A stretch of DNA of 64,000 nucleotides, taken from NCBI RefSeq assembly GCF_037975245.1, contig NC_092579.1, positions 7,966,001-8,030,000 on the forward strand, written 5' to 3'. Every line of letters begins with the position of its first letter. The first letter of the stretch is position 1. The position numbers and the translations under genes were made by a program. Below the pieces are notes generated by a model, which had not been told where the DNA came from, did not search any database, and saw nothing but the letters and a program-made list of their open reading frames with translations. Positions 37,601-49,272 of the stretch are shown piece by piece. This DNA comes from Apostichopus japonicus (Eukaryota > Echinodermata > Holothuroidea > Aspidochirotida > Stichopodidae).

Positions 37601-40600
37601 TTAAAGGCAAACACATTTTGGTGCGCATACTTTACTTTTAATGAGTACCGGTAAGTTCCCTTTTTTGCTGTATAGGTATCTATGCATTAAATTACAATTC
37701 ATCTGGTAATCTCCCTTGGTAATCATTTCTTCAAAACTTAACTCCTGTCACTTTGTATATAAGATTAAAACATCAGTTTTTGCCATCATGATGTATCGGT
37801 CGTTCATTGGGGATTGTTTCTTTCAGAGAGGGTGGACAACCTGGACGACCGGTGCAATGGACAAGAGAGTGATTGGTATAATGCCCATTGTTCTCGATTG
37901 TCTCAATGTCAAACCTGTGAGTATATTACTATGTACACAATATAAACACCACTATATTTACAATGCATTAGGCCTATATAGAAATGACTGTATAACGCGA
38001 ATCCAAATAACAAAATCATAACCAAGGAAAGTAAGTGATTCTAAATTCTTACATACATGTTTATTTTTAATACTGTTAAAGATGTTGTTCAACAGATAAG
38101 GGTATAAGACTAACTAAGCCTATATAGGTAGCATTCTTGCAATGAAACCTGCCATGCTCACCAGGCAACAGTAAGCTGAAAAATAAGGTGGCTTGGTGAC
38201 TTACCAGGATATGCCAGGTCATGGGCGCAGATTAGTCTTGGATAATGGTGGGGACGCGTGTCTGTTCTCTGATACAATCAAAGCGGAGCGCGACCATGGG
38301 TTCGCGCGTAGCGTAAAAGGCTTTTTTTTGGCAAATATACCTCCCAGATCGCCGAAATGAACACTTCCCAGACCCAATGATGCTACCAAATCTCCTTAAG
38401 TTTTAGATCTCATGGCTTAGAAATTTAGTTTGGGTAAATACATAGGCGTTTGTAGAAATAAAAAAATTCAGGGGACCCAATAATCCAAGTAGACTTTCGT
38501 ATACGATGGGTCTGGGGTCCTCTCCCAGAAAACAATTATAGACTGCCGAAAACTTAGGAAGGAAGGGAGGAAGGGAAGGGACGTAATCTCTACATGCTTT
38601 TAAAGAGCATTCTATAATACAGGCCAGGAGCATTAAAAAGTGAAACCTTCATTATACCATGTCAAGCTGAGTAATTTCTGAGCCACCATTCGATTCTGTT
38701 ATCGCTGGTTATGTTCTAGTTTCGGGTTCCCTCTCCCCCTTTTCCTACCGACAATCGGATGTACTTTCCCCAAAATAGTGGGGGGGGGGGGGGAGGGCTT
38801 TTTGTAGAAACTTGCAATGTCATTATTGCATCATTTGTATCACCTCTCTAGAACCTACATCACCATTATAGAAGTTTAGGAGGATGGACTCTGGAATTTG
38901 AACCATACTGGTCTGAGAGTGTCACCAAGTACTTAGACTCACCTGGATTGGACGAAATGGCGGCTCTTGTAGATCCATATGGTAATTAGCTCATCAGCAC
39001 TTGACCAAATACTAGTCGTTTTCTCTACTAACTTAACTAACGAACCCTAAGTATACTGAGTCTCTTAGCGGGTAGAAGAAAGGGCAGGAGGGAGGGGGGG
39101 GGGGACATGTGTGGGCAACGAAAAGGGTATTGGTCAGAAACTATAGCTACATTACACCAGTGTTTCCAACAATGTTTCAGTATATCGACTCCGAGAAATG
39201 AACTTCTATGCAATATATTTACAGATTATCGCATAATATTAACCAAGGTAGTTTATTCATTTTGGTTTCCATGCTTTGCTCTTACAGCTTACATTGACCG
39301 CCTCACGATGCCTAAGTACGTCGTGACAGCGAGCGGCGACGAATTCTTCCTACCGGACGACTCTCACTACTTCTACAGTGACATGCAAGGGCCCACTTAC
39401 TTGAGGTAAGGTACTTCCCATACCGGTTATGTGGGCTCTATAATGCCCTATATAGGCAGGAGGGTATTGTTCAATTGGGAGAGGGTTTTCGGCATCATTA
39501 CCTACACACCCCTCCCCCAAATTTGAAATATTTTAATCGTAATTTAAAGGTAACTCACCTAACCGATATAAATTAAACGTCAGAGATTAATTGTGGGATA
39601 ACTTAATGCATCGTAACTTCTAAGGTGGGGGAGGGGATCCCATTTGAAAATCCCGGACTATCATAAGTGATATCGTTAACTGTTATGTAGAGTGGGTTCA
39701 ACCAATCGCGGGTCCAGGAGTGCCCCCCCCCCCCCTCTTTGTCAATCCCTTGCGTGTACACCTACTATTGTTTCAATATGCCCCAGAATGCACCACTGGA
39801 CGTCTAAAAGCTTACTTTTCAATGGGTAGGACCGCCAGACCCCCAACACGGGAGTCAGCTTCAATTACCACAAGGCCTCTCCATTTTAAATTCTTTGACC
39901 ATGTACCCCTGTACAATAGTGGACAGAATTTGAAATAATGACGTCATCCACAACACAGTCAATTCATACCTTCATTATTTTGGTTTAAAATTACCTCCTT
40001 TTTGTTTCTCTCGATGTACACGTAATTACGACAATAGCCATTAACATTGTATCCGGTCGTATTTGATTACGTAATTTCAATAACTGTTTTTATTTTTTAC
40101 AGAATTCACGCAAACGCTGAACACACATTTGTTTATCACAACCTTAATCTAATGGAGGAACTATCCGCTTTCATGATGAGTGTAATGGAAGTATGTGAAA
40201 CCTCTTAAACGTTATTTTTGCCAACATAATAAGGGAAATTGGTTTATAACCTATATGTCAGTATGTCAATATATAAGTCCAACTTCTGTTTGTTGGATTT
40301 AACATATACCATTTTAAATCGATATTTATATGTTAGGATACATGTGATTATATACGTCAACATATACTAATTTTAATCATTGTATACACCGGCAGGGTTC
40401 AAACGAGATATAGAGGGCGAAGTCGAGATACGTCAACGAGACTAGTCCAATTCGATATTATATATGCCAGCTGAGATGGACATACACTGTTTTCAGAAAA
40501 TCACCCATGTCTGTGAAAATAAATAGACATCTAAAGAAAATCGGAAAATGTACACCGATATAAATCGCCACGTGTGAATTTAAACTGTTATTAAATAAAC

Positions 40601-43600
40601 CAGGTTTTAATTGACAATGACCGTGCAGTTTATATCGACTTAACTGGATCATTTAAAGAAATTAATATTATGTAATATATCGATTTGAGGTATGATTAAC
40701 CTAACGCATCTGATTTCCTAATATTTACTCTCGACGCATGAATATGGTTTTTAACTTTCAGAATTGGGTTTGTTACAGGATTAAATATCAGCATCATTTG
40801 GTAACTGACTTTGAAGTTGTTTTCATATAAAGAGCTAAACTGACATGATATCCGTTTATGTCAAATAGATTACATCCTTTCTTTCACCAACAGAATGTTC
40901 CATTTCCGCAACTCTCTTGGGATCGATATGAGGTGAAAATTACTTAAATTTTTAATTGGTTGTGTATTTGAATAACGCTATATAACTCGTTGTGATTATA
41001 CTGGAACATACGAAATAATTATGCTATGCAAAACATCGTACAATATAAGTCACGTGACCAGTGGTAACCATGTGAATCTCGCACAGAAAGGGTAATTTTG
41101 TGACATTTTAATATCGCAAGCATTCTCTGGCTACGATATTGTTCATTGCACAGTGTGTTATGGATCATACCCCCAATGGCCAGTTACGTAAGTATTACGC
41201 AATAAGAAGGAGTTACAAATGACATACACCTCTAGGTTTGTACTTTTAAAAGATTAAGCGATTCTCATGCATGCATCACGAGAGCTAGGTACCACCTGTG
41301 TGAATGTTGATAGAAAAATCAGAGAAATGAATAACAAAATATTGCATTTTAACTGTTTTGGATTATTATTATTATTTTTACAGAATGTGCTTAACACTTT
41401 AAGTAAGGATTGACAATTTCGACTTTCCGTGGACTCGGTCCCAAGAGAAAATGTTGGTGAATGTTACTGTTAAGCAATCACTTATTACTTTTTAACAATG
41501 CGTCAGTCGTCAGTCAAGTAGATGGCAGCATACACTATTAACACCTTCTTCGTTATTACATGATACTTTCATGGCCGTTCATCCCTTTTCACGATTTAGA
41601 ATGCAACTCACGGCATCATAAAATTCCTGACTGATTTAACACCAATATCCGTTCGTGCCTACCAAGCCACGACCCTCTCTTCAGAAAGGTTTGTTATCCC
41701 CTTTGCCTTGCCGACCGGGATGGGCGATGGAAAAGAGGGGTGGGGGGGGGGTGGGTGGGGTGATTGTAGGCAAGAAGAAGGGAAAGCTTGTGCAGCAAAG
41801 TACCATCATACAATTCTTACTGATTGAGAAACGCAAACAGGAATAGCTCTCCTTCATGCTAAAATGCCCATAATCTTGCAGTAAGAGGTTTGGGCTACAA
41901 ACGGGGAGGGACGGGGGGGGGGTCAGTTTGGAATGTGACGTCATGTTGGTTGCTATGGCTACGCCCTGTCCACGATGAGCTCGAGGATATCGATAGCCCT
42001 CACTATCTAAGTTGGACACACTGGGTGATTAATTATTGTTTGGTGGGTAGCTAACTTTGTTCACTGGCTGACGAAAAGATATACTTTGACGTAAACCAAA
42101 CTCCGGAACCTAATGTATGATTTTCTCACACTGTAATTCCTTGGTTTGATTTTCTTACTCAGTCTGTCTTCGCCGGAAATTGAAACAAATACCATTTATT
42201 TTTACACACATGGGATTGGCTAAAGCAAACTGAATATTCATCCACCATATGTTGTTAGATTGCAACTATATACTTTTATGGTAATGATCACAAAACTATG
42301 CACATCTTCGATCGCAAAAAATGAGTTGCTCTTGTATGTGAAGGAATTATGCGCGAATGGCTATCATTCTTTTGTCTATGGTAGAGAATGTTTCATTCGC
42401 ATTTAAGTGAAAAAAATATTTCAATTTATTCTATCTAATATGAAATAGTTGTAATTCAACCTAAACCTTTCTTACAGATTTGTGATAATGGCAACCATGT
42501 GTCTAGTTCGTTACGGTACTTGCTGAACTTTGTACCTTAATTTGTCCTCATTTTTTTCACTGCAGGCGTGACTTCCGTCTTGTTCGAGCCAAAGCCATCA
42601 ACTCTACCGAGCCAGTACTGCAGCCCGTCCTTTACAAACCATTCCACACCAGTAATCCTGTAAGTTTAATCATGGAGGAAAAACTATTTTACCTTTCTGG
42701 TTTAATCAAGTGGTTCAATCATGGAGATAAAATCAATATACCAGGAAAATATTTAGAGTCAAGGTATTAAATAGGTCTACTGTCTGTATATATTAAGTAC
42801 ATTCATGTACCAGGATAATATTTAGAGTCACTGTATTAAGTAAGCCTATATCTGAATTGTGTACATTCCATATATACCGGGATAAAATTTAGACTTATGG
42901 TATTAAGTACATACATATATTAAGTACATACATATATACACGGACAATATGTGTTGCCGTGGTAACTATGTAGAAATCACGATGGGATGTAATCGAGTGT
43001 TCTGCTTGTATACAATCACAATTCCCGGATGTTCTATACACGAGCTAATCTTTGTTTATGATATATCGTTGCATTGTCAGGCACCTCGTGACTGCTGGAA
43101 CCGCCAAGGGTGGGTCAGAGGTGGTCATTAGGGGTGGGCTGGTAACCTTTATGCACTGTTCCCAAAGAAGGAGAATGTTCCCGAATTAGCTGCCGGTACT
43201 TTTGAGAGTCAGTTTAACGTATAAAGTTACCTGTATACAGTCAATAGGAACATTTTCGAGACAGTGCAACACACACACAAACACATACGCACTCATTCGA
43301 CAAACGCAAATAAAATAAAGATCTTAAATTTTATGTTTCACTTTTGTTTATAGTATCTGCCATTTCGTAAAACGTTGAAAGCAGCCACACCTTTATGATT
43401 TTTCTTTGTATTTCTATTAACAGTCCAAAGGAACTTACGTCGCTGAAGTTTTCAAACCAGTTCTTGGATGGACTTGCTTCTTTGTCGTGGTAAGTTGTGA
43501 TTTTCAAAATGGCGTATTCAACATTTTTGTTAGGAACTCATTACTAAATATTATAGATACCACAAATATTTCGATAACATTCTTATACGGTCACTGTGAA

Positions 43601-45002
43601 ATGTTACACTGTAAGATGTTGTCTCTCCTTCGGGAAGAATCAGGTGTTTAATAACGTAGTGTATTCAGAGCATATAGCTGTTATACAATTTAGATAAATA
43701 TTTGAGTACTCTTTCATGTAAATAAAAGGTCGATGAACACGACAACTTGGTTAACTTTATTTTGAGAGTTACATTAAACGTTTAAGTTAACCAAAAAAGT
43801 AGTTTCATTACTATTAATAGTTTGACTTATTTCATCATCATTCCTGATGCGAATTTGCTGCACTAAGGTAACCATGGTAACAGATGACGTTCCAGTTACT
43901 CTATACAGTCTATAACAGAAAAGGATTTCGCCAGAATCCTACAAACACATAACAACATTCAAATATGATGCATGCACTGACATACAGGCGTGAGAGATTT
44001 CAATCCGGTCGGCATAAAATATTGCACCCATTGGGTACTAGTGCAGCCTCAGTCCAGGCCAGTAGCCAACTTGTCATATTTGGAGGGGCAGAGTGATTTT
44101 TTGGAAGGCAGATGTTTTGTTTGAGGGGGTCATTTGCAAGGATCCACCATAGGGGTCCATTTCTAAAACCATAAATTTGAAAAAGAGGTAAAGGGGGGAA
44201 TTACCGTAATGGGGGGCATTGCCCCAGAATTCCCCCTTCTCTACCTTGGCTACTGTCCTGCATCATTCTTGAGCGCCCTACATTACCTGCACATTGCTTT
44301 AGGAAAGCGTTGTGGTTAAGTGGATAAGGCAGTGGACTTGTGATATAAGGGTTACAGGTTCGAGTCCTAGTCACATCGTTGCGTTGTGTCCTTGGGCAAA
44401 GCGCTTTATCTCCATTGCCGCCCTTCAATCAGATGTATATATGGGGACTTGTGAGGTAACTTGTAAATATAGTTGTGTGTACCGGTTTGTGGCTGCCCTT
44501 TATGGGAAGTCCCCCGGGGGACACGTGGATGAGGTGCACTGTGGTGCCCCAGGAGATATTGTTTGAATTGTGCACACTTTGGTGTACGTGACAACATACC
44601 AATGGCCCTAGGTTAAGTTGTAAAGTCGTGTGAGGAGGTCTTAAACCCAGACAAGACTGTAAACCTTCAGCTTTAACTTTTTAACTAAATCTAGGTTCAT
44701 TGAGTATTTGGTTCCAAAGAATGTTATCTCTGGCCTAGTAGTAGAAACTTATTTGCGAACACCCCTTCTCCCATACCCTTGCTGTAGACTCATACTTGTT
44801 CTTAAGTGTTTTGTGCTTTGTAAGCAGAGTTAAGTCTAAAATATGAAGGTAGCCTATATGGTTGTTATTTTTTGTTCAACAGGCGGAATACCCTGGCCCA
44901 CGTGGTTCAACGATTCGATTTACGTCAGAGTCTAACATTGTGCCTGACGTATTTCCGTTCCCACAATGCAAAGGTGAAGGGTGTGTAGGGGTATTGGTGT
45001 AG
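32023..45002 (+). CDS. Secreted PhoPQ-activated pathogenicity-related / AprA-like protein, copy 2
   Basis: Fifteen exons: 32023-32221, 34906-35020, 36119-36187, 36756-36804, 37033-37152, 37362-37442, 37827-37916, 38852-38981, 39288-39405, 40103-40190, 40894-40932, 41600-41688, 42566-42659, 43424-43489, 44883-45002. The sum is 1467 nt, 488 residues plus TAG. ATG at 32023 is chosen over an upstream in-frame GTG at 32008: it fits GTCATGG and gives a 22-residue leader like the paralogue's. Blocks in order: [77 protein letters not shown]. The putative triad is Ser210, Asp302, His331; sequons NMT, NAT, NST. Family PF10142, known from bacteria, Dictyostelium AprA and marine invertebrates. The enzymatic role in animals is not established. 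Twelve of 15 exon lengths equal copy 1, and all phases match. Confidence 0.92.
34506..34640. repeat. (TA)n/(GT)n compound microsatellite
   Basis: Long TA runs with two TACATA interruptions end in a short GTGTGT run. It lies in intron 1 of the + strand AprA-like gene, about 270 bp before exon 2. Confidence 0.95.
34906..35020 (+). CDS. AprA-like copy 2, exon 2
   Basis: 115 nt with acceptor tttcag and donor GTACGA. It encodes [18 protein letters not shown] and [13 protein letters not shown]. The donor sits inside an apparent TAG stop, which splicing removes (TA|T). Confidence 0.88.
36119..36187 (+). CDS. AprA-like copy 2, exon 3
   Basis: 69 nt with acceptor taccag and donor GTAAGT. It encodes [20 protein letters not shown] and TG. 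Confidence 0.9.
36756..36804 (+). CDS. AprA-like copy 2, exon 4
   Basis: 49 nt with acceptor gtttag and donor GTAAGT. It encodes [16 protein letters not shown]. The first, split codon gives Ile where copy 1 has Met. Confidence 0.9.
37033..37152 (+). CDS. AprA-like copy 2, exon 5
   Basis: 120 nt with acceptor ttgtag and donor GTAACC. It encodes [19 protein letters not shown] and [14 protein letters not shown]. Confidence 0.92.
37362..37442 (+). CDS. AprA-like copy 2, exon 6 (nucleophile Ser)
   Basis: 81 nt. It encodes [20 protein letters not shown] and VAGESK. The putative nucleophile Ser210 is the penultimate codon before the intron. Confidence 0.92.
37827..37916 (+). CDS. AprA-like copy 2, exon 7
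   Basis: 90 nt. It encodes [20 protein letters not shown] and [10 protein letters not shown]. Donor GTGAGT. Confidence 0.92.
38852..38981 (+). CDS. AprA-like copy 2, exon 8
   Basis: 130 nt with acceptor ctctag and donor GTAATT. It encodes [20 protein letters not shown] and [10 protein letters not shown]. Confidence 0.92.
39288..39405 (+). CDS. AprA-like copy 2, exon 9 (putative catalytic Asp)
   Basis: 118 nt with acceptor ttacag and donor GTAAGG. It encodes [20 protein letters not shown], then [19 protein letters not shown]. Confidence 0.92.
40103..40190 (+). CDS. AprA-like copy 2, exon 10 (putative catalytic His)
   Basis: 88 nt with acceptor tttacag and donor GTATGT. It encodes [20 protein letters not shown] and SAFMMSVME. 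Confidence 0.92.
40894..40932 (+). CDS. AprA-like copy 2, exon 11 (39-nt microexon)
   Basis: The acceptor caacag and donor GTGAAA bound [13 protein letters not shown]. It is the same size and phase as the copy 1 microexon. Confidence 0.88.
41600..41688 (+). CDS. AprA-like copy 2, exon 12
   Basis: 89 nt with acceptor atttag and donor GTTTGT. It encodes [15 protein letters not shown] and [12 protein letters not shown]. Confidence 0.88.
42566..42659 (+). CDS. AprA-like copy 2, exon 13
   Basis: 94 nt with acceptor ctgcag and donor GTAAGT. It encodes [16 protein letters not shown] and [13 protein letters not shown]. Confidence 0.92.
43424..43489 (+). CDS. AprA-like copy 2, exon 14
   Basis: 66 nt with acceptor taacag and donor GTAAGT. 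It encodes [20 protein letters not shown] and VV. Confidence 0.92.
44303..44670 (+). mobile_element. tRNA-derived SINE
   Basis: The head has box A-like TGGTTAAGTGG (44313-44323) and box B GGTTCGAGTCC (44357-44367) at tRNA spacing. The body contains GTGTCCTTGGGCAAAGCGC and TTTATCTCCATTGCC, a tail common in invertebrate tRNA-SINEs. The right boundary is approximate; no duplication or poly-A tail was identified. It lies in the last intron of the + strand AprA-like gene. Confidence 0.7.
44883..45002 (+). CDS. AprA-like copy 2, terminal exon 15
   Basis: The acceptor is caacag. It encodes [20 protein letters not shown], then [16 protein letters not shown] and TAG at 45000-45002. A candidate AATAAA lies at 45826-45831, which would imply a 3' UTR of about 0.8 kb. 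Confidence 0.92.
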   Translation, partial: AEYPGPRGSTIRFTSESNIVPDVFPFPQCKGEGCVGVLV

Positions 45003-45937
45003 GCATTACATATTAAAGGCAGGGTCAATTTTCATATAAAATACTCTGCTATTAAAAAAAAAGGATCTACAATTTTTACGTAATCAAATATAGCAACCTA
45101 CTGCCAGGATATACCGTTTAATGTTCTAATAATGTACGTTAACGTACGTAATTTTACTTATCGAAGACTTGTGTTCATTTAGTGTTGACTATGTCACTTA
45201 AAGTTATATAGCCTTTCCATATGGACATGTTCATGTTTGCGAAGGAATATATTCGAACGAAATTCATAGTTTTGTTAATGGAACTGCATTTACTTATAAG
45301 AATTACGACTAACTGTGACGATGTCAGTGTTTCCACAGACAAACAGTCGAGATGCATGTCAACTATAAGAACTCGATGAGATAGGATCGTTTACATCAAA
45401 TACCCTAAAGGAGGAGGAAAATAGATGGAGAACATGGGGAGGCGTGGTGGTGAGAGGGGGGAAGCGACCGTAATTCCATTTGAGCGTTCATGTACAAAAG
45501 TCTTGGCGTTATCTACCAATAATTTTGCATGTACCAACTCTTCACAAAGTTGCCATAGTTATTTTATTTTGATATGTATATGATACTTTTACAATCATGA
45601 AAGCCACCGCTTTGTGATTATGAATGTTTTTGATTCAACGTGCAATGTTTAATTTCTTTACTAATTTGTTACGATTGATTATTCTTTTTTATCTCTCTCA
45701 AAATGTTCGACAGTGCACACTGCCTTATTACTATATATCAATATCAAAATTATGTGATTTTTTAATTTATTTTTAACATTTGAGGGAGTGTTCTTGTGAG
45801 ATGATATAGTTAAAGAAAGTCTAATAATAAACCTGTGTCTGTCACTGTTCCTCTTTTTTTCATTTTTTTCATTATTTTTAGCAGTATTAACTTTAATAAA
45901 TTGCTGTGTTGAAATGACAGTGCCTTCACAAATAATT

Positions 45938-46006
<69 letters not shown>

Positions 46007-46922
46007 AACTGAAACGGCAACAAGTAAACACTTTCTTATAAATCATCTTTTGTGAATCTTGTTCAATAAACAAATAGTATATAATATAAGTAGACTTGTG
46101 AATAGACAAATAAACTTAAAAAATGAAAGGCATAATGGGCGGATATGAAGGTATTTCTGTTACTATAGTGAAGAGCCCTCCCCAGTGTTATTATCCCATT
46201 AATAAGCAAGTTACGTGTAAACATCAAAACAATATTATGGCAAGTGTTTCACTTGCAGTACAGCTATTACAACTAAAATGTGCCTAACATTAGAAAAAAC
46301 AAAACGGATAGCACACATGGAGAAAGATTTGAAATGAAACTTTATGTAAAGATACAAACTGTGAACAATGAATTACTTAGTATAAACTTAAAAGAAAAAA
46401 TAATGTTGTACTTCTGAAATGAGATGTGTATTTATCATAATATTCTGAGGTTGAACTCTCCCCCTTTAGTGATCTATTCTGTAAATATTCCAACAAGAGA
46501 TGAACTGATTAAACTTAGAGTCAGAGAGCAATTACTATTTAAAATACAAATTGGGTTTCTTATGCTATGATGAATCATACCTGAAATTTGCATGACATGT
46601 AATCTTTGTACTAAAATATTATCAGATTTTGACCTAAGTACACCTAAAATCACTTCATTAAAATTTCTATGAGGATAATTTTCTTGAAAAATGTGGATTA
46701 TTCGTAATATGTTTAGCCTATAGTGTAATATAATTTCTTCTGTGGATCAAGGAAATTTAACGTACATGTCACCATTCCATTCCGGATTAAATTCTTTGGA
46801 AAAATTCGTACGAATTTACTGACATGACGGTAAACTTAAATCCTTTTTTTTTCTTTACGTGAGATGCTGATCATTTCTCCTACTTTAAAAAAAAAACGTG
46901 ATAACGTATCCCCCAAAGTTTG
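45003..46922. other. 3' flank of AprA-like copy 2 and intergenic sequence
   Basis: No open frame of interest. It contains a lone TTAAAGGCAGGG-like sequence at 45014 without a partner, AATAAA at 45826, a (TA)n tract at 45940-46004 and otherwise AT-rich unique sequence. Confidence 0.5.
45940..46004. repeat. (TA)n microsatellite
   Basis: About 32 uninterrupted TA units between the AprA-like and Tie-like genes. Confidence 0.97.
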
Positions 46923-46926
46923 TTAA

Positions 46927-47274
46927 AAGCATTGAAAACTCGCCCCAAACAGCGTGCCGCCATCTCTAAAAAGTTGACTTTCCGTTGCTTGCAAGTGAAG
47001 TTTTCTCTTGTCGCTACAAAATGCAGACAGTAATGAAACGTGATACCTTCTTATCTTTAGCTGGACCTGAGATGTCCATCGCTGTATCGTCTGTACACTG
47101 TACTGTGGGTATTGACCGCAGTTGTATTTACTAACTGTACGCTAGTGTCCAATAACCGACGGTAGCAAGCTATGTATGTGTGTATTTTTGGAATCGATGG
47201 TGGTGTCTTGCACTTCTGTTACACCTCATTCTAAACTAGATCAGATTTCTTTTTGCGCGAGTCTTTACACCCTT
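46927..47274 (+). mobile_element. TTAA MITE, copy A
   Basis: It is flanked by TTAA at 46923-46926 and 47275-47278. It is 348 bp and nearly collinear with copy B at 47922-48272. Its terminal inverted repeats are better preserved in copy B. There is no coding capacity. It lies about 530 bp upstream of the first Tie-like ATG, in the presumed promoter region. Confidence 0.82.
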
Positions 47275-47806
47275 TTAAGCTAGCCTAGGTCATACAGCTT
47301 GTACACACATGCGCACACACTGCGTTGTGTCTTGCCCGATTTGGTATAATGGCTGACGGTTCCACATGGCCGCACAGCGGCTATGCGTCGGCGGTATTAT
47401 GAGTCCGCTCTCTAGTTCTTATGTTCTGCTCTATGATTGTATATTCAATTTATATGGCTTTGTGTCACCCACAATGACATGGAATCCAAAGTTTTGTCAC
47501 TCCCTTGTAGACAGTGTGCAGTCAGTATTGCCATGTTGAGAGTCAACTAAATACGACATAGGCCTATACTAACTACCAAATGCAAGTTAGTGAAATACTA
47601 ACATAAAGCGGAAGACCGAAGTTCCACCGACATTGTCGCAAGTACACGTAACCTAACTTAGTTTATTGTTGGTGTTACCTGTAACTGCATGGTCTAAGTT
47701 ATTGTTGGCCTGCGTTGTCGCCAAGACGTCTAGCAATACTGTTATTGACTCATTCGGGGTAGGTTACTAAGTTGTGGCTGGAGGCCAGGTTACAAATCAA
47801 TCTAAA

Positions 47807-47912
47807 ATGTTTTTTAAAACACTCAGTCTCAATCCAGGTGGTCTCCAATTGATGTTGATCTGCTTCATATTACGGTATTCTGCAGCACAAACGGGAACAT
47901 GCGGACGAAGAG
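47807..47912 (+). CDS. Tie-like: Tie-like exon 1 (signal peptide)
   Basis: It encodes MFFKTLSLN, then a hydrophobic core LMLICFILRYSAA and QTGTCGRRG. The donor is GTAAGT at 47913; its +6 T is the first base of the TTAA flanking MITE copy B. Confidence 0.65.
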
Positions 47913-49235
47913 GTAAGTTAAAGGCAATGAAGACTCGCCCCAGACCGCGTACCGCGCTCTGAAATAGTGAACTTTCCGTTGCTTGCAAGTGAAGTTTCTA
48001 CGTCGCTACAAAATGCAGACAGTTATGAAACGTGATACCGAGTTATCTTTTATCTAGACCTGAGATGCCCATCCCTGTTATGTACACTGTGTTGTTGGTA
48101 TTGACCGTAGCTGTATGTATTGACTGTACACTAGTGTCTAATTACTGACGGCAAGATTTGTGTGTAATTTATGGGATCGATGGTGGTATCTAACACTTCT
48201 GTTACGCCTCATTCGAAACTAGGTCAGATTACCGGCATGAGACGTATCTTTGTGCGCGAGTCTTCACACCCTTTAAGTACTTAAGTTCTGATTCTGAAAG
48301 AACAATTTAAAATGAATTGGATACTTAACGTTAGTGTAGGATAACGTAAGAAAAGAATAGGCTAGCCCTGTGATCGAAATGCCTTGCCTTTAGCTTATTC
48401 TTGTATATAGAACAATGGCATTTTGAGTCTGATCAATTTTGTTCCCTTAACCCTCGTATATCCCGCATGGGGATACCATGCAGCTCGGTCACATTACTTC
48501 AAACTAAGGCCACCATGCAGTAATTGGCAAGTATTGTTGCTTTGTGCACATACGGTTTGAAGTATAGACACCTGGACAAGTAGAAATGCATTAAATGATA
48601 TTTCACATCCTATAGCACCTTAAATATATATATGTACCCACACTACAACTGACTGAGAATAAATTGTGATAAGAATAATAATAATAAGATAAGAAGAATG
48701 ATGAAAACCACTGCTTTTATGATAAACTGATCTCCAACATATCGTATATCTTTGCCAAAAAGTGACTAGAAGTGAGATCTTAACAGATAGTTATTACAGT
48801 AGCGCCATGGATGTTGATGGGTAAGGATCACTATCCCAGTCTACTGTATATATTACTACTATGATAAAAAATGGTTAAAGGTTTTCATGTTAAAGGTTTC
48901 TCAAAATTTTCTGCTGAGTTAATTCCCTCTATGATTTCATGGTAGTCCTGTGCATTCATAGTTACAGACATCGTGCCCAGAAAGAGCCCATTAGCTTAAT
49001 AGGTTGCATACAAAACCCCACCGTTTGAACCGAACGACTGGATTTTGCAAGTTGGTTAGCTGAGTGATGAGTCACATCTTTACGCACAATTAGTTTTTAG
49101 TTTTTAGTTTGTAGCTAGCTTACAGTGCACGTATTCTTCCGCACAGTGCCGTACGGTCACATTATAATGTAATATTACAGTCACCGTCCCTTAATGTTCG
49201 ATGAGCCTTGTGGCTGATGTATCAGCTTCCCAGCG

Positions 49236-49272
<37 letters not shown>

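Noticed and set aside
45014-45040. TTAAAGGCAGGGTCA, resembling a TTAA element end
   Set aside because: No inverted partner followed by TTAA was found downstream.
47774-47806. Upstream GTG as start of the Tie-like gene
   Set aside because: In frame but not ATG; the first ATG at 47807 leads directly into a signal peptide.
48985-49050. tRNA-like string TTAGCTTAATAGG ... GTTTGAACC
   Set aside because: No pairable acceptor stem and a degenerate box B; chance resemblance is likely.
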